Source: Neisseria leonii (GTDB lineage: Bacteria; Pseudomonadota; Gammaproteobacteria; Burkholderiales; Neisseriaceae). Taken from it: a stretch of 64,000 nucleotides of DNA. The notes below the pieces were generated by a model. It saw nothing but the letters and a program-made list of their open reading frames with translations. It had not been told where the DNA came from and did no database searches. The stretch's first letter is position 1, and each line of letters starts with the position of its first letter. Positions 47,299-55,874 of the stretch are shown piece by piece. The stretch is from assembly GCF_028776105.2 (NCBI RefSeq), contig NZ_CP145606.1:248001-312000 (forward strand). The letters run 5' to 3'. The position numbers and the translations under genes are program-made.

Positions 47299-47769
47299 TC
47301 AGGGGCGGTAGAGGCTGCATTGGCGGTCGGTACCGTTTTCGTTGCCGAAAAAAGCGGTCGTTTCATCGCAGGAGCTGGTGCTGCTTTCGCATACGGTGGC
47401 GGTTAAATCCTGATTCAGCAGCAGGACGCGCCCTTCTGCGGCCGGATTTTTGGCGACGGCTTTGAGGGTGAAACGGTCGGCCAGCGCGCCGCGCGGGTTG
47501 CCTTGCAGGCGGAAGCAGAAATCGGCATTCTCGCCGACGGGCAAAACCGGCCATGTGGTCGAACCGGCTTTGTAGCTCAAATGTTGCAGATAGTGTTCGT
47601 TGAGAAAGCGGGCATTGTCCAACAGCACGCCGTGGGCGGCATTCAGGCGCGCATCGCGGGCGTAGCCGCCGTAGGCCGACCAAGCTGCGGCGGCAAACAG
47701 GGCGGCCAGCAGCAGGGCAACCATCATCTGCGGCAGGGTGAAACCGGCGGATTTTTCGGGAACGGACAT
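47299..47769 (-). CDS. PilX-like minor type IV pilin
   Basis: A 156-residue prepilin from the ATG at 47767-47769. The short leader MSVPEKSAG is cut after Gly9 by PilD; FTLPQMMVALLLAALFAAAA is the N-terminal helix. The body (TTWPVLPVGENADFCFRLQG, DRFTLKAVAK, and two cysteines near VCESSTSSC) follows PilX/PilL of pathogenic Neisseria, which supports pilus aggregation and adhesion. The residue at +5 of the mature protein is Gln, not the usual Glu, and +4 is Pro. It is alone between dinB and macA, not in a pilHIJKX cluster. Confidence 0.78.
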   Translation of the reverse strand: MSVPEKSAGFTLPQMMVALLLAALFAAAAWSAYGGYARDARLNAAHGVLLDNARFLNEHYLQHLSYKAGSTTWPVLPVGENADFCFRLQGNPRGALADRFTLKAVAKNPAAEGRVLLLNQDLTATVCESSTSSCDETTAFFGNENGTDRQCSLYRP

Positions 47770-47891
47770 GGCGGCAGACCGGAAATATGATTTCCGCATA
47801 TTAAAATAAATTCTGCTTTGTGTTCGAATTTATTTGATTCGGCAAAGTAATGGTAAACTGTTTGGCAGACGGCTGCGCTTTGTGTAGCCTT

Positions 47892-47940
47892 GCAGGCCGT
47901 CTGAAAACAGGGCTGCCGGTCAGTTTTCAGACGGCCTTTG
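47892..47940. other. Uptake-sequence inverted pair before macA
   Basis: AGGCCGTCTGAAAAC and its complement form a hairpin in the spacer between the divergent pilX-like gene and macA. It is not behind any gene, so it is more likely an uptake site or leader hairpin than a terminator. Confidence 0.55.
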
Positions 47941-47971
47941 CCCGTAATTTTGTGATGCAGTGAACAAGACG

Positions 47972-49150
47972 ATGAAAAAAACAGCAAAATGGCTGCTGGC
48001 GGCAGCGGCTTTGGCGGCGGCCTGTGCCGCCGCATGGTATTTTACCCGCGACGACAACCGTGTCAGCTATCTGACCGAAACCGTCAAGCGCACCGACATC
48101 AGCCAAACCGTTTCGGCCACGGGCGAACTGACTTCCTCACACTGGGTCGATGTGGGTGCACAGGCTTCCGGCCAGATTAAGCGGCTGTATGTCAAAATCG
48201 GCCAGCAGATCAAACGCGGCGACCTGATTGCCGAAATCGATTCGACCACCCAGCTCAATACCCTCAACACCCAAAAAGCCAAACTGGCCACCCATCAGGC
48301 GCAGTTGGTTTCGGCGCGGATTGCGCTGTCCAGTGCGGAGAAAAAACTGCGCCGCGAAGAAGCATTGTGGCGGGAAGACGCGACTTCGCGCGCCGAGCTG
48401 GAAAGTGCGCAGGACGCGCTGGCTGCCGCCCGTGCATCGGTGGCCGAACTGCAGTCTTCAATCCGTCAGACCAAAATCGCCATCAATACCGCCGAGAGCG
48501 ATTTGGGCTACACGCGCATTACCGCACCGATGGACGGCACAGTGGTGGCGATTCCGGTGGAAGAAGGGCAGACCGTCAATGCCAACCAAACCGCGCCGAC
48601 CATTATCCAACTGGCCGATTTGAGCCGTATGCTCAACAGAATGCAGATTGCCGAGGGCGACATTACCAAAGTCGCACCCGGCCAGAAAGTGCGCTTTACC
48701 ATTCTATCCGAACCCGATACGCCGTTTGAAACCGAACTCGACAGCATAGACCCGGGGCTGACGACGATGTCGCAGGGCAGTTACAGCACCAAAACCGATA
48801 CCACCGACAGCGCGATATATTATTATGCGCGTGCCTATGTGCCCAATCCCGAGGGCAGGTTCGCCATCGGCATGACGACGCAGAATACCGTAGAAATCAA
48901 AAGTGCCAAAGGCGTGCTGGCGGTGCCGACGGTAACGGTCAAGCGGCGCGAAGGCAAAACCTATGTGCGCGTACTGGACGGGCGGGACAAAGCGGTGGAA
49001 AAAGAAATTACCACCGGCCTGCGCGACAGCATGAATACCGAAGTCAAGAGCGGTTTGAGTGAAGGCGAGCGCGTGGTGGTTTCGGAAACCGGTGCCGACG
49101 AGCGCGACGCACTGCCGCAGGGTGTGATGGGGCCGCCGCCGCGCAGATAA
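47972..49150 (+). CDS. macA: Macrolide efflux periplasmic adaptor MacA
   Basis: A 392-residue membrane-fusion protein. It has an N-terminal anchor (WLLAAAALAAACAAAWYF), lipoyl half motifs (VGAQASGQIKRLYVKIGQQI and ITAPMDGTVVAIPVEEGQTV) around a coiled-coil hairpin (about 100-170), and beta-barrel and proximal domains. It links MacB to an outer-membrane channel. ATG 47972 is chosen; a GTG four codons earlier is in frame. macB follows after 93 bases with two uptake sequences between. Confidence 0.92.
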   Translation: MKKTAKWLLAAAALAAACAAAWYFTRDDNRVSYLTETVKRTDISQTVSATGELTSSHWVDVGAQASGQIKRLYVKIGQQIKRGDLIAEIDSTTQLNTLNTQKAKLATHQAQLVSARIALSSAEKKLRREEALWREDATSRAELESAQDALAAARASVAELQSSIRQTKIAINTAESDLGYTRITAPMDGTVVAIPVEEGQTVNANQTAPTIIQLADLSRMLNRMQIAEGDITKVAPGQKVRFTILSEPDTPFETELDSIDPGLTTMSQGSYSTKTDTTDSAIYYYARAYVPNPEGRFAIGMTTQNTVEIKSAKGVLAVPTVTVKRREGKTYVRVLDGRDKAVEKEITTGLRDSMNTEVKSGLSEGERVVVSETGADERDALPQGVMGPPPRR

Positions 49151-49243
49151 ACGGCCTGACGGCCGCCTATTGACCGCTTTGTCCGTACACGCTTTTTCAG
49201 ACGGCCTGCCTGTGCCGGAGGCCGTCTGAAAACGGGAAAATCC

Positions 49244-51178
49244 ATGAGTCTGATCGAATGCCGTAACCTCAACCGCTATTTCGGCGAAGGCGAAAACCGC
49301 GTCCATGTGCTGAAAGATGTGAGCCTGACCATCGAAAAAGGCGAGTTCGTGGCCATTATCGGCCAATCCGGTTCGGGGAAGTCCACCCTGATGAATATTC
49401 TGGGCTGTCTGGATACGCCCACTTCCGGTTCCTACCGCATCAACGGTGTCGAAACCCGCGACATGCCGCCCGACGATCTGGCCGCGCTGCGCAGCCGCCG
49501 CTTCGGCTTTATTTTCCAGCGTTACAACCTGCTGGGCGCATTGAGCGCACGCGACAATGTCGCCCTGCCTGCGGTATATGCGGGCATGGGACGGCAGGCG
49601 CGCGGGGAGCGGGCGGACAAACTGCTGGCCGATTTGGGCTTGGCGGGCAAGGAAAACAACCGGCCGTCCGAACTGTCCGGCGGCCAGCAGCAGCGCGTAT
49701 CGATTGCGCGCGCGCTGATGAACGGCGGCGAAATCATACTGGCCGACGAACCGACCGGTGCGCTGGATACCGCCAGCGGCCGCAATGTGATGGACATCAT
49801 TCACCGGCTGCACGGGCAGGGGCACACGGTCATCATGGTTACGCATGATCCGGGCATCGCCGCCCATGCGCAGCGCGTCATCGAAATCCGCGACGGCTGC
49901 ATCGTTTCGGATACGCGCCAAGCAGAGCGCAGCCCGGTTCGGGATTTGCCCGAAACGGCGGTACGGCCGGTGCGGCTGTTGGATTTCAACCAGTCGGCCG
50001 AAGCATTCAAAATGTCGGTACAGGCGGTGGCGGCGCACAAAATGCGTTCGCTGCTCACCATGCTCGGCATCATTATCGGCATCGCGTCGGTGGTGTCCGT
50101 CGTGGCTTTGGGGCGGGGGTCGCAGGAAAAAATTCTGGAAGACATCAATGCGATGGGCACCAACACCATCAGCATTTTCCCCGGCAAAGGTTTCGGCGAC
50201 CGCCACCGAAACCGCATTAAAACGCTGACGATTGCCGATGCCGGCGCGCTGGCCGGGCAGAATTATGTGGACAGTGTGACGCCGCAAACGTCCACAAGCG
50301 GCACGCTGACCTACCGCAATACGGTGCTGACTGCCCAGCTTTACGGTGTGGGCGAACAGTATTTCGATGTGCGCGGCTTCAAACTGGCCTCAGGCCGTCT
50401 GTTTGACGATGAAGATGTCCGTACAGACGGCCAAGTGGCGGTTATAGACCACCATACCCGCAACAAGCTGTTCGGCAGCAGCGATCCTCTGGGCAAGGTT
50501 ATTTTGTTCAAAAAACGGCCGCTGACCGTCATCGGTGTGCTGGAAGAAGACCGCAACGCTTTCGGCGGATCGGATACGCTGCAACTGTTCGCGCCGTATA
50601 CCGCTGTGATGCACCAAATCACCGGCGAGCGTTATACCAGCTCGATTATTGTCAAAGTGAAGGACGGTGCCGATTCGCAGGCGGCGGAAAAAGGGCTGAC
50701 CGAACTGTTGGCCGCACGCCACGGCACGCAGGATTTCTTTATGCGCAACAGCGACAGCATCAAGCAGACGGTGGAAAGCACGACCGGCACGATGACGCTG
50801 CTGATTTCGTCGATTGCCCTGATTTCGCTGGTGGTCGGCGGCATCGGCGTGATGAACATCATGCTGGTGTCGGTAACCGAGCGTACCAGGGAAATCGGTG
50901 TGCGTATGGCCATCGGCGCGCGGCGGGGCAATCTGTTGCAGCAGTTTCTGATCGAGGCCGTCTTAATCTGCCTGATCGGCGGCGTGGCAGGCGTTTTGCT
51001 GTCGCTCGGTATCGGTGCGGTGTTCAATACGTTTATTACCGACTTCCCGATGCGTTTTTCCGTCTGGTCGATTGCCGGTGCGGTTTTGTGTTCCAGCGCC
51101 ATCGGCGTGTTGTTCGGCTTTATGCCCGCCAACCGTGCTTCGCGTCTCAATCCGGTCGATGCATTGGCGCGCGACTGA
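49244..51178 (+). CDS. macB: Macrolide/lipoprotein-type ABC exporter MacB
   Basis: A 644-residue protein. The N-terminal ATPase has Walker A IIGQSGSGKSTLMN, signature ELSGGQQQRVSIARAL and Walker B ILADEPTGALD. Four membrane segments follow with a large periplasmic domain between the first and second (about 295-520) and the FtsX-type end (VGGIGVMNIMLVSVTERTRE). It drives export of substrates from the periplasm through MacA and an outer-membrane channel. Confidence 0.94.
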   Translation: MSLIECRNLNRYFGEGENRVHVLKDVSLTIEKGEFVAIIGQSGSGKSTLMNILGCLDTPTSGSYRINGVETRDMPPDDLAALRSRRFGFIFQRYNLLGALSARDNVALPAVYAGMGRQARGERADKLLADLGLAGKENNRPSELSGGQQQRVSIARALMNGGEIILADEPTGALDTASGRNVMDIIHRLHGQGHTVIMVTHDPGIAAHAQRVIEIRDGCIVSDTRQAERSPVRDLPETAVRPVRLLDFNQSAEAFKMSVQAVAAHKMRSLLTMLGIIIGIASVVSVVALGRGSQEKILEDINAMGTNTISIFPGKGFGDRHRNRIKTLTIADAGALAGQNYVDSVTPQTSTSGTLTYRNTVLTAQLYGVGEQYFDVRGFKLASGRLFDDEDVRTDGQVAVIDHHTRNKLFGSSDPLGKVILFKKRPLTVIGVLEEDRNAFGGSDTLQLFAPYTAVMHQITGERYTSSIIVKVKDGADSQAAEKGLTELLAARHGTQDFFMRNSDSIKQTVESTTGTMTLLISSIALISLVVGGIGVMNIMLVSVTERTREIGVRMAIGARRGNLLQQFLIEAVLICLIGGVAGVLLSLGIGAVFNTFITDFPMRFSVWSIAGAVLCSSAIGVLFGFMPANRASRLNPVDALARD

Positions 51179-51207
51179 GTCGGGGCCGTCTGAAAACAGG
51201 AAAAAAT

Positions 51208-52599
51208 ATGTCTGACCGAATTCCTTTTGTGTACCGCGTATTGTCTTTGACGGCTGCCGGCTTGCTGGCGGGCTGTGCCGCCACGGTTTCTCCTCAGCCC
51301 GAATGGCGTGCCGAAACCCATCCGCGTCTGACAGGTGTGCAGGCGGCCGCAGAACAGTACGACATCAACGGCCAATGGTGGCAGATTTACCGCGACCCGC
51401 AGTTGGACCAACTGTTGGCGCGGGCATTGGCGGACAATATCGATTTGCGCCAGGCGGCCGTTTCGGTAAACCGCGCGCTTTACCAGGCCAATATTTTGGG
51501 GGCGAAACTGGTGCCTGCATTCAACGGTTCGGCCGGTGTGTCTGTTTCGCGCAACCTCGACAGCGGCAGCAGCAGCCGGACGTTCAGCAGCCAGCTCGGT
51601 TTGAGTTATGAACTGGATTTGTGGCGGAAACTGAGTGCGCAGGCCGATGCGCAGGTGTGGGCATACCGGGCCGGACAGGAAGATTTGGCCAATGTACGGC
51701 TGACGCTGATGAATAATGTCAGTGATGCCTATTTCCATCTGGGCTACCTGAATGCGCGCATCGCGCTGGCAGAACAGTCTTTGGCGCATTACCGCGAAAT
51801 CGGCCGCATCGCGCAGGCACAATACCGCCACGGTAAGGTTTCGTCGGCCGACCCCGCACAGGCCGCCCGTTCGGAACTGGCGGCGCAAAATCAGATTCTG
51901 AGCCTGCAGAGCAGCCGCAACGCGGTGGTACAGACTTTGCGCAACCTGCTGAATCTGCCGCCCGATGAACCGCTGCCGCTGGACGAAGCGGCCGTGCGTC
52001 TGCCGGAAAGCATACCCGAAGTGGATTTGGACGTACCTCTCAGCGTATTGGCCAACCGCCCCGATGTGCGCGCGGCGGAATACCGTTTGCAGGCGGCATT
52101 GAGCAATCAGGAAGCACAATACCGCAGCTGGTTTCCGACGATTACCGTGGGTGCGGGGCTGAGTGCTTCCGCCAACAGTGCGGGTGCTGTATTCGATGTA
52201 CCGTTTCTGGGCGGCAGTGTGCAGGTCAATCTGCCGTTTCTGGCATGGAATACGCTCAAATGGCAGGATAAAACGGCCGAAGCCGAATTTGAATCGGCAC
52301 GGCTGAGCTTCGAGCAGACACTGACCGCCGCGTTGAACGAAGTGGACGGCTATTACCGCCAATACCGCATCAACCGAGCCAACGAAACCAATCTGCGCCA
52401 AGCCCTCGTATTGGCACAGAAAAACAGCCGCTATTACGAAGCGCGCTACCGTTACGGCAAAAATTCCCTGTCTGATTGGCTGGGCGCGCGCAACGGCGAA
52501 GAAGACAGCGCGCAGAACCTGTTGTCGGCACGCTACGAGCGTTTGAAGTATGCCAATATGGTGTACAAAGCCATGGCGGGACGCTATACGCCGAAATAA
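51208..52599 (+). CDS. Outer-membrane efflux lipoprotein (NodT/OprM family)
   Basis: A 463-residue channel protein. The signal ends in the lipobox LLAGC (about residue 19), then two OEP repeats with long helices (WWQIYRDPQLDQLLARAL, LGLSYELDLWRKLSAQADA, LANRPDVRAAEYRLQAALSN). It starts 29 bases after macB, with an uptake sequence and AGGA in between, so macA-macB and this gene form a complete tripartite pump in one operon. Confidence 0.92.
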   Translation: MSDRIPFVYRVLSLTAAGLLAGCAATVSPQPEWRAETHPRLTGVQAAAEQYDINGQWWQIYRDPQLDQLLARALADNIDLRQAAVSVNRALYQANILGAKLVPAFNGSAGVSVSRNLDSGSSSRTFSSQLGLSYELDLWRKLSAQADAQVWAYRAGQEDLANVRLTLMNNVSDAYFHLGYLNARIALAEQSLAHYREIGRIAQAQYRHGKVSSADPAQAARSELAAQNQILSLQSSRNAVVQTLRNLLNLPPDEPLPLDEAAVRLPESIPEVDLDVPLSVLANRPDVRAAEYRLQAALSNQEAQYRSWFPTITVGAGLSASANSAGAVFDVPFLGGSVQVNLPFLAWNTLKWQDKTAEAEFESARLSFEQTLTAALNEVDGYYRQYRINRANETNLRQALVLAQKNSRYYEARYRYGKNSLSDWLGARNGEEDSAQNLLSARYERLKYANMVYKAMAGRYTPK

Positions 52600-52616
52600 A
52601 GTACCGCCGAAAGCCC

Positions 52617-52665
52617 AGGCCGTCTGAAAACCGCAAAACCACGCGGCATGTTCAGACGGCCTTAT
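52617..52665 (+). terminator. Uptake-sequence inverted-pair terminator of the efflux operon
   Basis: AGGCCGTCTGAAAAC and complement, 18 bases after the stop, followed by TTATTT. Confidence 0.7.
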
Positions 52666-52689
52666 TTGCAGCGGGGCGCGGTTTGCGTA

Positions 52690-52725
52690 GTATCTCTGTC
52701 GGATTCTTGAATCCGACAGAGATAC
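52690..52725. repeat. 36-base palindrome of the REP family
   Basis: GTATCTCTGTCGGATTC is followed by its near-perfect inverse. The core GTCGGATTC is that of the REP family, but the flanks extend the pairing well beyond other copies. The partner half, GTCGGATATGAATATCCGAC with CTAC, ends at 52783. Confidence 0.75.
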
Positions 52726-52797
52726 AGAGATAAATTATGCCGGATTGAGGTGTGGGTTGTCGGATATGAATATCCGACCTACAAAAATTCAAAAAGC

Positions 52798-52880
52798 GTA
52801 GGTCGGATTCTTGAATCCGACGCAGGCGGCCGGTCGATATGTGCCGAATATTGAATGTCGGATACGAGTATCCGACCTAC
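52798..52880. repeat. REP/MITE-like element, 83-bp intact copy
   Basis: Begins GTAGGTCGGATTCTTGAATC and ends GTCGGATACGAGTATCCGAC with CTAC. This is one of three consecutive units filling the 52600-53008 spacer, where no gene is seen. Confidence 0.82.
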
Positions 52881-52924
52881 GGTGAAGTCTGACAAAAACG
52901 GTTTATGCGGAAATAGAACGATTC

Positions 52925-53012
52925 GTAGGTCGGATTCTTGAATCTGACACGACAGAGATAAATACGTGCCGGATTGAGATATGGGATTGTCGGATACCGG
53001 TATCCGCCCTAC
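52925..53012. repeat. REP/MITE-like element overlapping the MFS gene end
   Basis: Begins GTAGGTCGGATTCTTGAATC and ends with GTCGGATACCGGTATCCG and CCTAC. The final CTA (53009-53011) is the stop codon TAG of the minus-strand MFS transporter, so the element supplies the end of that gene. Confidence 0.78.
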
Positions 53013-54292
53013 CGGCTGGCGAAGCGCGGTTCGCGTTTGATTAAACAGAGTATCAGGGGCAGGTTGCCCAAGGCGGTGAGCAGGTAGAGCAGCAGAATGC
53101 TGTCGGACACCCACAGCAGCAGTGCGCTGGCCATGGCGGCCGCCACCATAAACAGGCCGTTGACGATGTTGTTGGCCGCTACGGCATGGGCGCGGAAGGC
53201 ATCGCTGCTGGCGGTTTGCAGCCAAGTGTAGAGCGGCACGGAGAAAAAACCGCCGAAAAAGCCGATGCCCGCAATGCAGAGCATCACCGGATAGGCAAAC
53301 CCCTGTGCGAGAAAACCGCCCAAGCCGACGGTGTCGGTAAAATGCAGATCGCGCGTCAGCCACACCAGCCACACGCCGAATACCGTCAGGCCGAGTGCGC
53401 CGAGGCTGACCAGCGGCAGTTTGACCGTATGGCGGCTGAACCGGCTGCACGAAACCGAGCCGGCCGCAATGCCGACGGAAAACAAAGCCAGCATCAGGTT
53501 GAAAACGTGTTCGTTGCCGCCTAAATGGATTTGGGTGAACGTGGGCAGTTGGGTGGTATACACCGCGCCGACCAGCCAAAACCACGAAATGCCGATGATT
53601 GCGCTGCCCAGTTCGCGTTGGGCAAAGGTATCGCGCAGCAGGCGGCGGGTGGAACGCACGATATCGGCTTCAATCGGCTGATGCGGGTTTTTCGGCGCAA
53701 CAGACGGCATCAGCAGGCTGGCGGCCGCGCCGAGCACCGCTACCAGTACCACCAGCGAGCCTACCAGCCATACCGGTGCGCCCGCCATGAGCGTACCCAA
53801 AATCTGGCCGGACAAAATAGCAAGAAAGGTTCCCGATTCAATCAGGCTGTTGCCCATCATCAATTCGTTCGGGCGCAAATAATCGGGCAGCACGGCATAT
53901 TTGAGCGGGCCGAACAGGGTGGATTGCGTGCCCATGCAGAACAGCATGGCCAGCAGTATGAAGGAAGACTGTACGGCAAAGCCGTAGGCCGCTATCAGCA
54001 TAATCGCGATTTCGAGCATTTTGACCGCTTTGGCGGTTTTCGCTTTGTCAAAACGGGTGCTGATTTGGCCGGAAACCGCAGAAAACAGGAAATAGGGCAG
54101 GATAAACAGCAGCGCGCCCAGATTGAGCATTTGGCCGGGCGGCAGAATACTGTCCGCACCCAAGCCGTGATAGCTGATCATGACGAACAGGGCGGTTTTA
54201 AACAGATTGTCGTTGAATGCGCCGAGAAACTGGGTGGCAAACAGTGGCGCGAAACGGCGGCTTGTGGCAAAAGCGAGATCAGGAAAGCGCAT
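53009..54292 (-). CDS. MFS transporter, LplT-like
   Basis: A 427-residue transporter with about 12 membrane segments. FATQFLGAFNDNLFKTALFV at the start and FGPLKYAVLPDYLRPNELMM are the signature of the lysophospholipid-transporter-like branch, which flips lyso-lipids for re-acylation. No acyltransferase gene or fusion is adjacent. The stop lies inside a REP-like element. Its start overlaps the ccoS end by 14 bases. Confidence 0.82.
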   Translation of the reverse strand: MRFPDLAFATSRRFAPLFATQFLGAFNDNLFKTALFVMISYHGLGADSILPPGQMLNLGALLFILPYFLFSAVSGQISTRFDKAKTAKAVKMLEIAIMLIAAYGFAVQSSFILLAMLFCMGTQSTLFGPLKYAVLPDYLRPNELMMGNSLIESGTFLAILSGQILGTLMAGAPVWLVGSLVVLVAVLGAAASLLMPSVAPKNPHQPIEADIVRSTRRLLRDTFAQRELGSAIIGISWFWLVGAVYTTQLPTFTQIHLGGNEHVFNLMLALFSVGIAAGSVSCSRFSRHTVKLPLVSLGALGLTVFGVWLVWLTRDLHFTDTVGLGGFLAQGFAYPVMLCIAGIGFFGGFFSVPLYTWLQTASSDAFRAHAVAANNIVNGLFMVAAAMASALLLWVSDSILLLYLLTALGNLPLILCLIKREPRFASR

Positions 54293-54473
54293 CGCGGTCT
54301 TTCGTTTGCGGCGGCGTTTCGGCGGTAAAAGTGTTGTCGTCGTCCATCAGAATGCGGTGGGCGGGGCCTTCCAAATCGTCGAACTGGCCGTTTTTGCCCG
54401 ACCACCAGAAGAAATAAATAATCACGGCCGCCAGCACAATGCTGATGGGAATCAGGATAAACAGGCTTTCCAT
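54279..54473 (-). CDS. ccoS: cbb3 oxidase maturation protein CcoS
   Basis: A 64-residue protein with one membrane segment (MESLFILIPISIVLAAVIIY) and the GQFDDLEGPAHRILMDDD motif, almost invariant in CcoS, which is needed to insert cofactors into cbb3 oxidase. The start MESLF at 54473 is chosen over one six codons earlier. Oxidase structural genes are not in this window. Confidence 0.93.
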   Translation of the reverse strand: MESLFILIPISIVLAAVIIYFFWWSGKNGQFDDLEGPAHRILMDDDNTFTAETPPQTKDRDALS

Positions 54474-54474
54474 G

Positions 54475-54774
54475 TCAAAGGCTTCCTGCAAGATCGTTCA
54501 GGGTAAAGGTGTGCCCGCCGACCGTCAGCCATTCTTGACGGATGCGGCCGATGGTGTTTCCGCCGTCCGAGAGCACGGTTTCGCCGTTTTCCACCTGCCA
54601 GTAGAGCGGCGTTTCCAGCCCTTGATAAGGAGCCAGCGGTGCGGCTTCGGGTGTGTTTTCGAGTTTGAAAGCCAGACGGCCGGATTGCGGCAGGCGGCCG
54701 CTTTCGTCGTCGGGCAGCATAATCAGAAAACCCAGATGGCTGCCGTTTTGGCTGTGCAGGCTGAAATAGTGCAT
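54475..54774 (-). CDS. Conserved hypothetical protein
   Basis: A 99-residue soluble protein from MHYFSLHSQNG; a start 13 codons upstream (54813) is possible. It has LGFLIMLPDDESGRLPQSGR and a C-terminal IRQEWLTVGGHTFTLNDLAG. No signal peptide and no domain I recognise. It lies one base from ccoS and 75 bases from sixA, on the same strand, so it is probably in the same operon. Confidence 0.6.
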   Translation of the reverse strand: MHYFSLHSQNGSHLGFLIMLPDDESGRLPQSGRLAFKLENTPEAAPLAPYQGLETPLYWQVENGETVLSDGGNTIGRIRQEWLTVGGHTFTLNDLAGSL

Positions 54775-54849
54775 GGCGGTTTTGCGAAATATAGAAGTAT
54801 CGATGCCGGCCATGCTAACAGGTTTGGCCGGTGGCGCAAAGTGTGCCGA

Positions 54850-55317
54850 TCAAATGCCGAGGACGGCGGGTGTCATCGCGGCTTTGAGCTTGGCGTGCAG
54901 GCCGTCCGGCGTGTGTTTGACGTTGAACCACCACACGCCGCTTTTTTTCACCGGCCACGATTCGGCCGGAGTGCCGCCGTTCAGCAGACAGGCACACAAA
55001 GCGCCGATCCACGGCTGGTGGCCGACGATGACGACGGTGGATTTTTCTGCCGCAGCAGCCAGCAGCAGCATGATATTTTCGGGGTCGGCATCGGGGTTGA
55101 GCAGCGGGGAAACCGCATATTCGGGGTTCAGATAGGCGGCGGTCTGCTGGCTGCGCGCCGCTTCGGAAACCCAGATTTCCGCGCTGTCGGGCAGCAGCGG
55201 GCGCAGCCAGCGGGCGGTATGTTCGGCCTGGCGGTGGCCGTGGGCGGTCAGCAGGCGGGCGAGGTCGGGTCCGTCGCGGTATTCGGCTTGGGCATGCCGC
55301 CAGAGAATCAGGTTCAT
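54850..55317 (-). CDS. sixA: Phosphohistidine phosphatase SixA
   Basis: A 155-residue histidine phosphatase. The catalytic RHA box is LILWRHAQAEY with H8; the second histidine is in VIVGHQPWIGAL, with conserved SEAARSQQTA between. SixA-type enzymes remove phosphate from HPt or PTS histidines. It heads the group sixA - hypothetical - ccoS - MFS. Confidence 0.88.
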   Translation of the reverse strand: MNLILWRHAQAEYRDGPDLARLLTAHGHRQAEHTARWLRPLLPDSAEIWVSEAARSQQTAAYLNPEYAVSPLLNPDADPENIMLLLAAAAEKSTVVIVGHQPWIGALCACLLNGGTPAESWPVKKSGVWWFNVKHTPDGLHAKLKAAMTPAVLGI

Positions 55318-55387
55318 AAACTACCTTTGTAAAATGTCAAAATGGCCGGTGAGGCCGTCTGAAAAATGGAAATCAAGAAAACGGAAA

Positions 55388-55759
55388 TCAAGGCCACAGC
55401 CACGCCCACACTCTGCGCCCTTCGCTTTGCAAAAGCAGCAGTGTGCGGCAGGCGGCGGGGGTACTCATGGCTTCGAGGCCGACGCCTTGGGCGGCCAGTG
55501 CGGCCATAGTTTGCGGGTTGGGAAAAAGCTGGCGGCTGCCTGTGCCGAGCAGGATAATTTCGGGTCTGCCGTATCGGGCGAAATAGGGGGCGAACGAGTC
55601 GGCAGAGCATTGCAGCGGCGAATCTTCGGCCAGCGCGAAACAGTCGGTTCCGATCAAGCCGACGGGGTGGGTATATTCGCGGCCGCCGATATTCAGACGG
55701 CCTTCGCCGCCGTATTCGGCCGACAGCACGCCTTCGGGGCGGGTTTCTGCAAAATCCAT
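55388..55759 (-). CDS. Mth938/DUF498-domain protein
   Basis: A 123-residue protein with YTHPVGLIGTDCFAL, PEIILLGTGSRQLFP and a VGLEAMSTPAACRTLLLLQSE segment, the DUF498 (AAMDC) pattern. The function is not known. It is divergent from hom. Confidence 0.8.
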   Translation of the reverse strand: MDFAETRPEGVLSAEYGGEGRLNIGGREYTHPVGLIGTDCFALAEDSPLQCSADSFAPYFARYGRPEIILLGTGSRQLFPNPQTMAALAAQGVGLEAMSTPAACRTLLLLQSEGRRVWAWLWP

Positions 55760-55874
55760 ATGGGTTTCTTTCGCTCTGCCGTAAATCCAGGTGCAAAATC
55801 AGGCCAATTCGGGTAGGATTGTGCCTTTTGGTTAGCAGTTTAACCAATCCGCAACGGCTTAACAAGGAGGCACG

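Noticed and set aside
48704..50287. Long antisense frame over macA-macB
   Set aside because: The same GC-bias artefact; the plus-strand genes carry all expected motifs.
52690..53012. Cluster of palindromic repeats considered as a CRISPR array
   Set aside because: The units are unevenly spaced, alternate in orientation and type, and have no constant repeat/spacer pattern or cas genes nearby.
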